Program-made: the position numbers and the translations under genes
From: an uncultured Cellvibrionales bacterium
GTDB lineage: Bacteria > Pseudomonadota > Gammaproteobacteria > Pseudomonadales > Cellvibrionaceae
NCBI GenBank assembly: GCA_913020115.1
Contig: CAJWBQ010000011.1
Location: 1-64,000 of the forward strand
Direction of reading: 5' to 3'
Length of the DNA: 64,000 nucleotides
Notes under the pieces: model-generated
What the model was told of the DNA's origin: nothing
Database searches by the model: none
Seen by the model: the letters and a program-made list of their open reading frames with translations, nothing else
In this document: positions 1 through 9,686 of the stretch, one piece after another
Layout of the letters: each line of letters opens with the position of its first letter
Position numbering within the stretch: position 1 is the first letter of the stretch

Positions 1-79
1 GGGACTCACCTTTTTGATAGCGGTCCCACATCAAGGATCTTTGTTCAGCGGTGTAATTTATCCGTTTTCTTCTTTTCAT
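1..79 (-). CDS. IS30-family transposase, N-terminal fragment cut by window edge
   Basis: This is the first 26 codons of an IS30-type transposase on the minus strand, starting with ATG at 79 (MKRRKRINYTAEQRS...). It is identical to the start of the complete copy at 16090-17247. A GAGGAG ribosome-binding site lies just upstream of the ATG. The fragment covers only the start of the N-terminal DNA-binding region. Whether this copy is intact beyond the window cannot be seen. Confidence 0.85.
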   Translation of the reverse strand, partial: MKRRKRINYTAEQRSLMWDRYQKGES

Positions 80-137
80 AGCTACGCTTTCTCCTCGTAT
101 GAAGATTATAGCGTTGCAATCACCGGTTGAACCCACA
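1..137 (-). mobile_element. IS30-family element, partial copy (transposase-start end)
   Basis: These bases are identical to 17169-17305, the transposase-start end of the complete IS30-family element later in the window. The copy ends with the same terminal inverted repeat (ending aacccaca). The rest of the element lies beyond the left edge of the window. The two copies have the same orientation and enclose about 15.9 kb. The base after the repeat differs from copy 2 within two positions (gc here, gt there), as expected for separate insertion sites. Confidence 0.9.
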
Positions 138-972
138 GCACATAACTCGCCGTCAGGTAGGTTTGAAGACTCATACTGAAGGTCAGCGCACCGGTTTAAG
201 TCTGAGGTGCGAATAATTAGCCAACTTAATTAAATTAAGCATCTTCATTAAATAGTTAACCAACTTAATTAGCTATCCTCAACCAGTTGATAAGGGTAAT
301 TCTAGTTGGAAACCCGCGTCCTAATAGAATCAATGAGTTAGAAATTACTTGTGTGCCCATTAAGTTGGAAACTTTAGGTCTATATCTATAGGAGACGGGG
401 TAGCGTTTGTACAAATCAAGTTGGAAACCAATGATTTCCCTTTAATAATCATGTGGTTATTAGTATGCTAGTGCTAGCGTAATTTCATCTTTTAGAGATG
501 TTCTCTGCGAATCATTCTTTGACCATTTTAATCACGGTAGATGGGGCTTCGTATTTTGGGCTAAATATTTGATCAAGTTCTAAGGGGGGTCATGACAGCC
601 CTATTGTAACTGGCTCAAGTTGCTCGATTGTATATATAGTAGCAGCCGTTTGTAGTGAAAATATCATAGCTGGCCATGAATAGCCTCAAGAGACGTTGCG
701 GAAGTGCTCGAGAAAGTCGGAGCAGTCCAGTAATGTTTCGGACTTTGCTGTGTTAACTAGCAAGAAGCTATACTATTACGCTAAGCAAAACGAAGACTAT
801 CACTGGGCGCTGTAGTTAATCCATAAGATAGAATCGATGGCGTCCCGCAATGGCTTATTTCTAAAAAGAAAACGCCCTGATTCAATTGCGGGCTCAAAGG
901 GGCACATTTCTCAGTGATCGCTCTACGCTCACAATTTAGTTTCATGATTATTCTGGCAGAACGGGATTTTAA
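138..972. other. Gene-free stretch after the partial IS copy
   Basis: No convincing coding region is visible on either strand in these 835 bases; stops are frequent in all frames. It holds the AGTTGG repeat cluster (221-428). It also holds an inverted repeat, cccgcaat at 844-851 with attgcggg at 885-892, enclosing 33 bases. This may be decayed mobile DNA, but no recognisable transposase remnant could be read from it. Confidence 0.5.
221..428. repeat. Cluster of five AGTTGG-core repeats, two inverted and three direct
   Basis: Two copies of ccaacttaatt (221-231, 260-270) read on the minus strand as aattaagttgg. Three plus-strand copies carry agttggaaac (304-313, 363-372, 419-428). Spacing is 39-58 bp. 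The first copy overlaps a perfect odd palindrome, cttaatt-a-aattaag (225-239). A further agttggaaac occurs alone at 13551-13560. Arrays of short sites in both orientations next to a mobile element can be recombinase or transposase binding sites or regulator operators. I do not recognise the family. Confidence 0.55.
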
Positions 973-1566
973 CTAATAGGCTTCGCCACCAAATTCCTCG
1001 GCTAGATTCTTAAGAGCTTTACTTGTTACATAACTCATCATCATAGGCATGACGTAGTTACCTTTAAAACCTACGGGTGTAAAGTACTGTCTCCAAGTAA
1101 CCAGTGATGAGTTTCCTCCACCTTTTTCAATCGTAATAATACCTAGATGATCATTTGCAGGACCATCAATGGTATCTCTCGCGCTGTAAGCATAGGCTCT
1201 GCCAGGGATCCAGTGAGTGATGTCCTCCACGATTTCGTCCCCGCCAAAGTTACAGGTTCGAACTGTACCTACATTTGATGTTCCGGGCGTAATCGATTTT
1301 GCGTGATTAACTCCGACTAAGTGGTCGATCATTGGAACCCAGTCACGTAGATTTTCATGGTCTGCCATTTTCTTGAACACTACTTCCGGAGGTGCGTCTA
1401 ATATGGCAAAAGCTATACTTTGTAAGTTTCCGTTAGTACTTTTTTTTACATCTATGCCAAAAAGGTTATTAGATTCAACTTCAAATTTTGATCCTTGTAG
1501 GCTTGGCTGCCCTCCACACGCGCTGATAAGTATGCACAAAAGTGTTACGTAAATAAATCTTATCAT
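973..1566 (-). CDS. SRPBCC (START-like) family lipoprotein
   Basis: The 197-residue protein starts with a lipoprotein signal peptide ending in a lipobox (residues 14-17, ISAC), so it is probably anchored in an envelope membrane. The rest resembles the SRPBCC/polyketide-cyclase fold: a helix with PPEVVFKKMADHENLRDWVP, followed by strands with GTVRTC, EDITHWIPGRAYAY and LVTWRQYFTP. Such domains bind hydrophobic ligands in a deep pocket; the ligand here is unknown. The ATG at 1566 follows an AGAGGA ribosome-binding site. It is divergent from the AraC gene, 359 bases away, and could belong to the same catabolic island. The family call is fairly safe; the specific role is not. Confidence 0.7.
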   Translation of the reverse strand: MIRFIYVTLLCILISACGGQPSLQGSKFEVESNNLFGIDVKKSTNGNLQSIAFAILDAPPEVVFKKMADHENLRDWVPMIDHLVGVNHAKSITPGTSNVGTVRTCNFGGDEIVEDITHWIPGRAYAYSARDTIDGPANDHLGIITIEKGGGNSSLVTWRQYFTPVGFKGNYVMPMMMSYVTSKALKNLAEEFGGEAY

Positions 1567-1925
1567 TTTGTATCCTCTGATATTCTCCCGGAGGGAAAAT
1601 TGACCGCAGGCCTTTCCCGAAAAACTCCGTCGAGTTGTCGCTTAGTATCAAGTAGTAAAATATTTAATAAAAACAATTATTTCTATTGTTATTTTCAGAA
1701 AATATTGTGATGCGAGCTCCATTGTATCGTTCTGCCGGCGTTATCTGATGGCACAGGGAGAAGGCGTGACAGCTGTTATATTGATAGTAGTAATAACACT
1801 GTCATTGCACAGCTTAATGGTAGGATATTGAAGGTACTTATGTTGTTTCGAAGAAAGATGATTGCACTGGCGTAATGGGGGGAATTATGGTATAGGTTCT
1901 CTGTTGGTTAAAGAGAGGAAGTACG
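1567..1925. other. Divergent intergenic region upstream of the araC-type gene
   Basis: This is the divergent control region between the START-like lipoprotein gene and the AraC-type regulator. It is AT-rich in the middle. It carries a small dyad, aacaat/attgtt, at 1672-1690 and a larger nested dyad at 1767-1804. No coding sequence was seen. Confidence 0.5.
1767..1804. promoter_or_regulatory. Nested inverted repeat, candidate operator
   Basis: TGACAG (1767-1772) and GTTAT (1775-1779) are mirrored by ATAAC (1793-1797) and CTGTCA (1799-1804). The dyad is 38 bp, with the half-sites about two helical turns apart. It lies 122 bp before the AraC-type gene. This could be an operator for autoregulation or for the divergent lipoprotein gene. 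No binding partner is shown. Confidence 0.35.
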
Positions 1926-2900
1926 ATGGCCGTGGACTCCCCAAGTGCTGGAATAGTTAGACGTTACTCAACCAGTGATATCCCCAATTCGGTAAATAGC
2001 AGTCACTGGTGGAGTGAGTTACTACATGAACTCTATTTTCATGTGGATTTTCAAAGTTTTAGCGATGATCCCTATTCAGGCGTATTGACCACGATAAGCT
2101 CGGGCACCTTTATGTTGACTGATATCAATGCTGCAAAAGCAAATCTGAGCCGCAAAAAATACCATGTTCAACAAGATAGCACTTCAAGTTATATATTTAT
2201 GTTTTCCTTGACGAGTGGGTTCTCAGCGACTCAGTTTGGGAAGCAGAATAGAATTCAACCGGGTGATTTTACTCTTATAGATAGTGCTGAACCTTACGAG
2301 TTTGATCAATACGATGTAGCTCGCACAGTCGTATTTTCGGTTCCATACGGAGAGTTAAATGATCGGATTAGTGATCCTCAAGCGCTGTGCGCCCAATCAC
2401 TTGGTAACGCTGAAGGCCTGACTCGCGTGGCATCAGACCTTATGCGCTCGCTGGTTGCCGAATCGGCCAGTTTTTCAAGAGAAGAGTTCAATCTTGTATC
2501 TCAGCAACTGTTTAATCTTTTGAGTTTATCAATTCTCTCTCCAGATAAATCTTCAAAATCTGATACAAACGTGAGATCGGCGATAATGAGACGGATGAGG
2601 CGGTACATCCTACTGAATATTCAGGATTGGGACCTTACGCCGACAAAAATTGCTCTGCACAATGGCATTTCTGTTCGCTATCTTCACGATTTGTTCAAAG
2701 GTTATGGAGCGACGTGTGGGGACTACATTCGTGGCGAGAGGCTTAAACTTAGCAAGTCTCTTATTGAAAATCCCGCCTACAGGCAAAAATCAATTACTGA
2801 AATTGCATTTAATTGTGGCTTCTCCAATAGCGCACACTTTAGTACGAGTTTCCGTACTAAATTTGGCTACACACCAAGTGAACTGCGTAAAAACCTCTAG
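1926..2900 (+). CDS. AraC-family transcriptional regulator
   Basis: The 324-residue protein has an N-terminal cupin-like AraC-binding domain (about 40-200; YIFMFSLTSG, GDFTLIDSAEPYEF). A C-terminal double helix-turn-helix of the AraC/XylS type follows (about 222-322). The second HTH shows the family signature ITEIAFNCGFSNSAHFSTSF followed by FGYTPSELR. The domain layout resembles regulators of aromatic or amine catabolism (FeaR/NahR-like AraC proteins), so an effector-responsive activator is likely. The ATG follows GAGGAA. It lies directly upstream of, and co-directional with, the TonB receptor, amidase and acyl-CoA ligase genes, which are its probable targets. Confidence 0.9.
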   Translation: MAVDSPSAGIVRRYSTSDIPNSVNSSHWWSELLHELYFHVDFQSFSDDPYSGVLTTISSGTFMLTDINAAKANLSRKKYHVQQDSTSSYIFMFSLTSGFSATQFGKQNRIQPGDFTLIDSAEPYEFDQYDVARTVVFSVPYGELNDRISDPQALCAQSLGNAEGLTRVASDLMRSLVAESASFSREEFNLVSQQLFNLLSLSILSPDKSSKSDTNVRSAIMRRMRRYILLNIQDWDLTPTKIALHNGISVRYLHDLFKGYGATCGDYIRGERLKLSKSLIENPAYRQKSITEIAFNCGFSNSAHFSTSFRTKFGYTPSELRKNL

Positions 2901-3086
2901 TCCGCTTCCAATAATATCCACCAAACCCTCCTAAACTCTGATCTTATAAGACTCATCTTGCCGTGCGCTGTGGGAAAAGAGGTTGTGCCGTATTGCTGAA
3001 GTTCAAATCCTGCATTTATGTGAATATGGACCCAGTGGCGGTTTAGTGCTGCCATAATAATTCTAAGCAAAACTGGAGAGTTTCCC

Positions 3087-5378
3087 ATGACATCACACGA
3101 TCGTAGGCCCGTATTTGCCACAAAAGGAAGGATTGCTCTCGCCGTTATATGTGCCGCGAGTAACGCACAAGGACAATCTTCTGGCGATGAATTTGCAAAT
3201 TACGTTCTCGAAGAGATCGTAGTCAGCGCGCAAAAAAGAGAAGAAAACCTTCAGGATGTTCCGATCTCAGTAACTAATTTTGGCGGTAAGGATCTTGAGA
3301 ATTTTCGATTCTTTGATAACGTAGACCTCGCCTCCCAAGTTCCCAATCTCACGATTAAAAACCCAGGCATACCCACTTCAAATATATTTTTAAGAGGCAT
3401 TGGTAGCAATGACTTCAATGAAAACACTAATAATCCGGTCGCGACCTATGTAGATGAAGTGTTTTTATCATCCGGTGTTGCGTCTAATGTGCCCATGTTC
3501 GATCTTGCTCGTGTCGAGGTTCTGAAGGGGCCTCAGGGCACTTTGTACGGCAAGAATACTACGGGTGGCGCTATTAGTTATGTCACCCGCAAGCCAGATG
3601 GTGAATTCGATTTGCGCGGTTCGGCGACCGTGGGTCGTTTTAATGAAAAACGTTTTGAGGGTGCGGTGGGCTTTCCAATTCTGGAAGATGTTCTCGCGGG
3701 TAGAGTATCGGGCTATAGCAATAAGCGTGAAGGCACTGACCTTAATACATTTGATGGGAAAGATCAGAATCAACGAGATACTCAGGCAATCCGAGGGCAG
3801 CTTCTCTATACACCTAACGACCGACTCGAAGCCTTATTCAAAATCAACGCCCGTGAACGACACACCGATCTAGGAACCGGTCAGCATCGTGGTTTAGTAA
3901 GCCCTGTAACTGGTGGCTTAGATCTAGATTCAGTTCAAAACAATTCCCATGTTATTGAAGGCTTTACAGATTTTTTTGGCTACGGCGAACAAAATGATGA
4001 CCCTTATGTAAATGTCCACAATGGACCAGACCGTCTGGATATTGAAGATAGTGGCTTCAGCGCAAATATCAGCCTTGAATTTGACAATGTATCACTTACC
4101 TCGATCAGTGCTATTCACAATCACGAGCAACGCCTTTTGTCCGATCCGGATTTCAGCCCAAATACCATTTTACATGTTGAACGGAATATAAACGCGGAAC
4201 AAGTATCGCAGGAATTACGATTAGCCTCTAATGATGATGGGCAGGCGCTGGGTTGGATTGCGGGGATATTCTACTTCAATGAGGAGTTTGACGCGGAAGT
4301 AAACTTCGATATCACCCGAGGGCTGCCGGGGGCCATCTTCACTAATCAGGAGTATGACCAGGAGACTACCAGTTATGCCGCATTTACCCATGTGAACTAT
4401 GACTTCACAGATAAACTCGCGATGACTGCGGGCTTACGTTATACCTATGAAGAACGGTCTTTCGAGCAAGTTGTTAATATTATCGCACCTGAGCCAGGAA
4501 AGGGTATCGAGTTTATCGGTGATCCGGGCCCCATAGTTGGACAGCTTATACCGTTTACGGAATTGTCGGAAGATTGGTCTGAAGTCTCCGGAAAAATCTC
4601 TCTGGACTACCGTTTCAACGAAAACGTGATGGCATTTGGTACGGTCAGCCGTGGGTTTAAAACTGGTGGATTCACCGGTGGTGCCGTATTTAATCCCTTG
4701 GAATTGCGGGGATTTGATCCGGAAATATTGATCAGCTACGAGCTAGGCCTAAAATCGGAGTGGTTTGACAATCGCGTAAGATTTAATGCTACAACTTTTC
4801 TTTATGACTACTCAGACTTACAGGTTTTTACTTTTGTTCCTGGTTCTGACAGTAGTTCCTTTGTGCAGACGGTGGATAATGCGGCTGATGCGTCCATATA
4901 CGGCCTGGAAATTGAATTGACTGTGCTGCCTTCAGCCAACTGGATGTTCAATGTCGGCATTGGACTACTTGAATCGGAATATGATAATTATGAGGACCCA
5001 ACGGGGGTAGACTTCACCGGGAATGAACTTGTGAATGCACCGAAGTTCGATTTCAATGGAACATTGAGCTACAACCTCCAGCTAAATAGCGGTAATGAAA
5101 TAAACTTCCGAACAGAGTTTAGTTACGTTAGTCGACGTTTTTTCGATCGTAGCAATACTCGCCGCCTTAGTAGTGGCGGCGGGCATGGCAATGTGAATTT
5201 TGCTGTAGCGTATAGCCATGAAGTTGAAAATGGATCAATTCAGATTGAAGGTTGGGTGAAGAATGCCTTGGATGAAGTAGATCGTACAGACACCGTAGAT
5301 TTTGCAAATTTTGGCTATGATCTTTTGTGGTTCAATGACCCCAGAACCGCGGGTATTACCGTCAGTTACGCGTATTAG
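3087..5378 (+). CDS. TonB-dependent outer-membrane receptor
   Basis: The 763-residue protein has a cleavable signal peptide (about residues 1-30). A plug domain follows, with a TonB-box-like stretch (LEEIVVSAQKREENLQDVPIS) and NIFLRGIGSNDF, VATYVDEVF and RVEVLKGPQGTLYGKNTTGG. The remainder is a 22-strand-type barrel ending in an aromatic-rich C-terminus (TAGITVSYAY). It belongs to the TBDR group common in catabolic islands of sphingomonads and marine gammaproteobacteria, which imports bulky organic nutrients. Its position before an amidase and an acyl-CoA ligase suggests uptake of the compound they break down rather than of a siderophore. A GGAGA ribosome-binding site precedes the ATG. The substrate is unknown. 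Confidence 0.93.
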   Translation: MTSHDRRPVFATKGRIALAVICAASNAQGQSSGDEFANYVLEEIVVSAQKREENLQDVPISVTNFGGKDLENFRFFDNVDLASQVPNLTIKNPGIPTSNIFLRGIGSNDFNENTNNPVATYVDEVFLSSGVASNVPMFDLARVEVLKGPQGTLYGKNTTGGAISYVTRKPDGEFDLRGSATVGRFNEKRFEGAVGFPILEDVLAGRVSGYSNKREGTDLNTFDGKDQNQRDTQAIRGQLLYTPNDRLEALFKINARERHTDLGTGQHRGLVSPVTGGLDLDSVQNNSHVIEGFTDFFGYGEQNDDPYVNVHNGPDRLDIEDSGFSANISLEFDNVSLTSISAIHNHEQRLLSDPDFSPNTILHVERNINAEQVSQELRLASNDDGQALGWIAGIFYFNEEFDAEVNFDITRGLPGAIFTNQEYDQETTSYAAFTHVNYDFTDKLAMTAGLRYTYEERSFEQVVNIIAPEPGKGIEFIGDPGPIVGQLIPFTELSEDWSEVSGKISLDYRFNENVMAFGTVSRGFKTGGFTGGAVFNPLELRGFDPEILISYELGLKSEWFDNRVRFNATTFLYDYSDLQVFTFVPGSDSSSFVQTVDNAADASIYGLEIELTVLPSANWMFNVGIGLLESEYDNYEDPTGVDFTGNELVNAPKFDFNGTLSYNLQLNSGNEINFRTEFSYVSRRFFDRSNTRRLSSGGGHGNVNFAVAYSHEVENGSIQIEGWVKNALDEVDRTDTVDFANFGYDLLWFNDPRTAGITVSYAY

Positions 5379-5392
5379 GGAATACGTACTTT

Positions 5393-5432
5393 ACCCAGGA
5401 TTGGAATACATTTCTGATTCTGGGTTTTTTTT
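5393..5432 (+). terminator. Candidate rho-independent terminator or attenuator after the TonB receptor gene
   Basis: ACCCAG (5393-5398) pairs with CTGGGT (5420-5425) and is followed by an eight-T run. The loop is long (21 nt) and may hold an inner GAA/TTC pair. It lies between the receptor and amidase genes and may lower read-through rather than stop it. Confidence 0.5.
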
Positions 5433-5455
5433 GCAAAATTTTTATCGAGGTGATT

Positions 5456-6910
5456 ATGAATTTACCAAAAAATTATTCAGAGTATGACGCTGTTGGGCTG
5501 AGCGAATTAATAAAGTCTGGAGAGGTGTCGGCCGAGGAACTGCTTGAGCTGGCTATTGAGAACATTGAAACTTTGAATCCAGAGCTGAATGCTGTAACTC
5601 AAAAATACTATCCTGAGGCTCGAAGCGTTGCTCGTTTGGCGCTGCCAGATAGCCCGGTAAGCGGAGTGCCCTTCCTGATGAAGGACAATAACCTGTTTTT
5701 GAAGAGCACGCCGACTACTTACTCGTCAAAATTTTTTCGAGACACAAAACCCGCGAGTAGAGATAGCGATCTAGTTCAAGCATGGAAGGATGCTGGCCTT
5801 CTGATATTGGGCAAAACCAATTTGCCCGAATTTGCTCATAGCTACGTCACCGAACCCGCATGGCGCGGCGACACAAAAAATCCGTGGGACATTACTCGTA
5901 CCCCTGGCGGCTCCAGTGGCGGCTCCGCAGCAGCGGTAGCCTCGGGGATGGTACCCCTAGCTCACGCCAACGATGCTGCTGGTTCTATTCGTGTGCCAGC
6001 GGCTTGCACCGGTTTGTTTGGCCTGAAGCCAACCGCCGGTTTCGTTACAGAAATGCCGCATTTTCCGAGTGTGTGGGGAGGGCTTAACATAGAGCATGTT
6101 GTTAGTAAGTCGGTACGCGACTCTGCCGTAATGTTAGATATTTCGATGCGGACTCGCAAGGACTTGGCGACACGGCGGCAACTAACTCAAACACCTTATC
6201 CGCACTTTAAAGCACTAGAAATTCCGGTTAGAAAGCTGACGATCGGCGTAGACAGGCGGCAGGGCGAGGGTTGGGATATCAGTGACGAATGTTTGCTAGC
6301 CTTGGATTTTACCGTAGACCTACTAAGAAGTCTCGGGCACGAAGTTATTGAAACCCAGCTACCCAATGATGTAGATATTGCTGAAGCACAAGTCGCCCTG
6401 GTGGCGGCAAGTGTTGCGGCCATTGTAGAGCGCGAGTCACTAGAGAAGGGCCGTTTGCCTGAGCCAGGTGAGCTTGAACAAGCAACCCTGCATTTTATGG
6501 ACATGGCGAAGGATCTGACGGCTACACAGCTTGAATTGGCGGCTTTGAAGAAAAACGATGTTGTAACCACAATGCAAGACTACATGCAGGCGTTTGACGT
6601 GCATCTATCGCCAACCTTGGCTGATGTGCCTGTTCCGTTAGGTACAATTCGCGGCAATGAGAGCCCATTTGACGTGGATGCCTTACTCGGGCAGTTATTT
6701 AGTTTTTCTCCTTTAACATCCGTGTTTAGTGTTTCAGGCCTGCCTGCGATGTCAGTCCCCCTTTACGTGACCAAAAGCAATCTGCCCATTGGATTACAGT
6801 TTGCGGCCAGGCGTTGGGACGAGGTTACGTTGCTACAACTGGCATCACAGCTGGAAAACGCCCGGCCGTGGCAGCACCTTCTTCCCCTCGCAAGCGATAC
6901 TAAGCGGTAA
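5456..6910 (+). CDS. Amidase (amidase signature family)
   Basis: The 484-residue hydrolase has the complete Ser-cisSer-Lys triad of the amidase signature family: Lys about 76 (PFLMKDNN), the glycine/serine loop [16 protein letters not shown] (about 149-164), and the nucleophilic Ser about 177 in [10 protein letters not shown]. These enzymes cleave carboxylic amides to acid and ammonia or amine. No signal peptide is seen, so it acts in the cytoplasm. The ATG at 5456 is preferred over an in-frame GTG at 5450 because the GAGGTG ribosome-binding site (5447-5452) overlaps that GTG. The acyl-CoA ligase gene follows 11 bases later, so the released acid is probably activated next. Confidence 0.9.
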   Translation: MNLPKNYSEYDAVGLSELIKSGEVSAEELLELAIENIETLNPELNAVTQKYYPEARSVARLALPDSPVSGVPFLMKDNNLFLKSTPTTYSSKFFRDTKPASRDSDLVQAWKDAGLLILGKTNLPEFAHSYVTEPAWRGDTKNPWDITRTPGGSSGGSAAAVASGMVPLAHANDAAGSIRVPAACTGLFGLKPTAGFVTEMPHFPSVWGGLNIEHVVSKSVRDSAVMLDISMRTRKDLATRRQLTQTPYPHFKALEIPVRKLTIGVDRRQGEGWDISDECLLALDFTVDLLRSLGHEVIETQLPNDVDIAEAQVALVAASVAAIVERESLEKGRLPEPGELEQATLHFMDMAKDLTATQLELAALKKNDVVTTMQDYMQAFDVHLSPTLADVPVPLGTIRGNESPFDVDALLGQLFSFSPLTSVFSVSGLPAMSVPLYVTKSNLPIGLQFAARRWDEVTLLQLASQLENARPWQHLLPLASDTKR

Positions 6911-6921
6911 GAGACCCAATT

Positions 6922-8523
6922 ATGAAAAGCCTTATGATGGATAGTCAGTTGAGTATCCTAAGCTTGATGGAACACTGCGAAAATAATTATTCTGACACTC
7001 AGGTGTGCTCCAGACGTTTTGATGGAGAGATAGAGCGCAACACCTATGCTGAGGTTTTTGAACGAACCAGAATGCTGGCAAGTGCCTTAAGCTCGGCGGG
7101 TGTGAAACCTGGCAGTATTATAGCGACATTTGGTCAGAATCATCTTCGCCATTTCGAACTGTACTACGCGATAACTTGTCTAGGGGCTGTATGTCACACA
7201 ATCAATCCGCGCCTATCGGATAGTGTGATTGCGTATATCATTGATCATGCGGACGACATGATGATTTTTTTCGACGTTGACTATAAGAATAAAATTGAAG
7301 CAATCGTTTGCAAGCTAAACAAAGCGCCACGTCTTATAGAGATGAATGATTGTTCTAGCACAGAGGGTCGTTTTCTAGATTACGAGTCGTTTATTGCCGG
7401 TCACAAGATTACCAAAACCTGGCCTGAACTGGATGAGCGCCAAGCTTCGGGTTTGTGTTATACATCGGGTACTACCGGACATCCTAAAGGGGTTCTGTAT
7501 AGTCATAGAGCGACGGTCTTGCACGCGATGACCTTAGCGATGGCCAACAATTTTGCGATTACGGCTTCAGACTGTGTTTTGCCCCTGGTGCCGATGTATC
7601 ACGTCAATGCGTGGGGTTTGCCATTCTTGACAGTGTTGACAGGTGCTAAGTTAGTTCTGCCGGGCCTGCATTTAGACCCGGCTTCAATCTATCAGCTGAT
7701 TGAAACCGAGAAAGTAACCTTCATTGCCGGTGTCCCGACGATTCTGGAAATGCTGCTCAATTTCATGATCAAGAATTCACTAAAATTTAGTTCCTTAAAA
7801 GTGGTTGCAGTGGGTGGCTCAGCCGCTTCTGAAAATCTAATAAGCACCTACCGTGAAGAGCATCAAGTTGAGGTGATACACGCCTGGGGAATGACGGAAG
7901 TGCCTCAGGGTACGGCCGGCCGGCTCGTTGGCGATGCAGTGAAAAAGACCCCGAAAGAACAAGCCTACATATTAAGTTCACAGGGACGGCCTCTATATGG
8001 TGTGGAAATGCGATTAGTTGGTGACTCTGGCCAGGTTCTCCCACGCAATTCGGTCGCGGGAGGTCATTTGCAAGTTAGAGGTCCTTGGAGCTGTAGGTCA
8101 TATTTTAAAAGCTCAGCAACAGATAGTCATAGTGAAGATGGTTGGCTTGTTACGGGTGACATTGCCAATTTTGATGCGCAGAGCTACCTGAGAATTACAG
8201 ATCGCAGCAAAGACGTAATTAAATCAGGTGGTGAGTGGATAAGCTCGATTGACATCGAAAACGCCGCCATGTCCTGCACCGGAGTACTTTTAGCCGCGGC
8301 CATATCAATACCTGACCCGAAGTGGCAGGAACGCCCCTTGCTTATAGTAAAGACCGCGGGCGAAGTAAGTGAAGTTACGGAAGCTCTGTGGGAAGTTCTT
8401 AAAGTACGTTTGGAGCGGTGGCAGTTACCCGTCCGAATAGAATTTACTGATCACATTCCCTTGGGGGCAACAGGCAAGATCAACAAGCTTTTGCTCCGCG
8501 AAGAATACCAAGCGCTTGCCTAG
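6922..8523 (+). CDS. AMP-dependent acyl-CoA ligase (long/medium-chain fatty-acid--CoA ligase-like)
   Basis: The 533-residue ANL-superfamily enzyme adenylates a carboxylic acid and transfers it to CoA. Motifs seen are the P-loop-like [12 protein letters not shown] (about 179-190), the [13 protein letters not shown] region, [12 protein letters not shown], the hinge [13 protein letters not shown], and the C-terminal catalytic lysine region ATGKINK. The order and spacing resemble AlkK-type medium/long-chain ligases. It is 11 bases downstream of the amidase, so they are most likely co-transcribed. A plausible role is activating the acid freed by the amidase for beta-oxidation or aromatic-CoA catabolism. 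The substrate cannot be fixed from sequence. Confidence 0.88.
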   Translation: MKSLMMDSQLSILSLMEHCENNYSDTQVCSRRFDGEIERNTYAEVFERTRMLASALSSAGVKPGSIIATFGQNHLRHFELYYAITCLGAVCHTINPRLSDSVIAYIIDHADDMMIFFDVDYKNKIEAIVCKLNKAPRLIEMNDCSSTEGRFLDYESFIAGHKITKTWPELDERQASGLCYTSGTTGHPKGVLYSHRATVLHAMTLAMANNFAITASDCVLPLVPMYHVNAWGLPFLTVLTGAKLVLPGLHLDPASIYQLIETEKVTFIAGVPTILEMLLNFMIKNSLKFSSLKVVAVGGSAASENLISTYREEHQVEVIHAWGMTEVPQGTAGRLVGDAVKKTPKEQAYILSSQGRPLYGVEMRLVGDSGQVLPRNSVAGGHLQVRGPWSCRSYFKSSATDSHSEDGWLVTGDIANFDAQSYLRITDRSKDVIKSGGEWISSIDIENAAMSCTGVLLAAAISIPDPKWQERPLLIVKTAGEVSEVTEALWEVLKVRLERWQLPVRIEFTDHIPLGATGKINKLLLREEYQALA

Positions 8524-8571
8524 CGGCAGATTCCTTCCTGTATAACATATAGCAAATTATTATTAAGGATA

Positions 8572-9654
8572 ATGACCTTTATGAGCAACGTCAGTTTGAA
8601 CAGCAATGATGCCCGTCAAATCATAAATATCTTAAAGGGTAGTGCCGTTGTTGTGGCGCTATCAATATTTGTAGCCCATATTAGCGACGCGCAATTCTAT
8701 AGTGTATGGGCGGGTTTTATTGGTATATGCACAATCCCTATATTGATTGTGCTGACAGGTGTTTATTTGCCAAAAACAAACCTGGGGTGGCTACAGCCGG
8801 GGAGGTTCCTAACACTAAGTGGTATTGTCTGCGTTGTTGCTTTAGTCATTGGTTTGGCGGCATACTCGCTGTTTCCTGGATTTTCCTCACCAAACTTGGT
8901 TCAGAGCACCTGGGTTACACTTGCGATTATCGTGGCAGTTTTTCATGTGTATGTTTTTGATCTTTGGCCTCTACAATCGTTTTCCAAAGAGTTTCTGCAA
9001 AAACGCCCTTCACTGTTGGCGCTTTTCGAGCTATTTTTAATCTACATTATCGCCTATATCCTACTGGCCTTCATTGGTTTCGATACCCCTTCACATCCGA
9101 TTTTCGGGTCTCTTGTCGAAAGCACTTACGGCATAGGCATCTGGCATTTCCTAGCGTTTGGGTATACCGCCTTGTTAGTCAATGCGATACTGGCTCTCTT
9201 TGACATTACTGCGCTGAATGTCGTGGTCGACAGATGGCCACTCACAAGTATACAGCCGCTTAGAGGAATATTGTTTTTTACAGTCGTCGCCATTCTGACG
9301 GGTGTGATTCTGTCGGTATTTCGATATATTCCTTCCTTTCGAGAGAGTTTTTATCTGGCGACCTTGGTGATTCCGTGTTTGATGGCGGTTTTTTTGGCTC
9401 AAGAGAATACGGGCTATCAATGGCTTGCACATCGAGTTCAGCCCATTAGAGGATTGATACGCTCATTAGGTGTATTGGTGTTATCCGTTATCTTGTTTTA
9501 TATCTACCAATGGGCCTCAGTACATATTGCGGGGCTTGACGCATTTTATACGCCAAGCCTTGAGCGGGAATTATGGATGATGAATACGATGCTATCTGTT
9601 GGTTATCCTGTGATTATCATTTATTGCCACTTTATTAAGCCAGCTCCTCATTGA
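8572..9654 (+). CDS. Polytopic inner-membrane protein of unknown function
   Basis: The protein is about 360 residues and almost entirely hydrophobic, with roughly ten predicted membrane segments (for example about 24-37, 44-67, 76-98, 104-126, 140-165, 180-205, 220-243). I do not recognise a transporter signature. It lies 48 bases after the acyl-CoA ligase and may be the last gene of the catabolic unit, possibly a permease or a membrane-bound enzyme. The start is uncertain: AAGGA at 8565-8569 is only two bases from the ATG at 8572 and eleven from an in-frame ATG at 8581 (MSNVSLNSND). Confidence 0.6.
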   Translation: MTFMSNVSLNSNDARQIINILKGSAVVVALSIFVAHISDAQFYSVWAGFIGICTIPILIVLTGVYLPKTNLGWLQPGRFLTLSGIVCVVALVIGLAAYSLFPGFSSPNLVQSTWVTLAIIVAVFHVYVFDLWPLQSFSKEFLQKRPSLLALFELFLIYIIAYILLAFIGFDTPSHPIFGSLVESTYGIGIWHFLAFGYTALLVNAILALFDITALNVVVDRWPLTSIQPLRGILFFTVVAILTGVILSVFRYIPSFRESFYLATLVIPCLMAVFLAQENTGYQWLAHRVQPIRGLIRSLGVLVLSVILFYIYQWASVHIAGLDAFYTPSLERELWMMNTMLSVGYPVIIIYCHFIKPAPH

Positions 9655-9686
9655 GTAGAGTTTAACTTGAATAGATATAGGCACCT

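Noticed and set aside
221-428. CRISPR array
   Set aside because: The repeats are only about 11 bases, occur in both orientations and are unevenly spaced, and no cas genes are present.
2897-3121. Minus-strand 74-codon frame between the AraC and TonB genes
   Set aside because: It overlaps the ribosome-binding site and start of the TonB receptor gene and has no recognisable domain.
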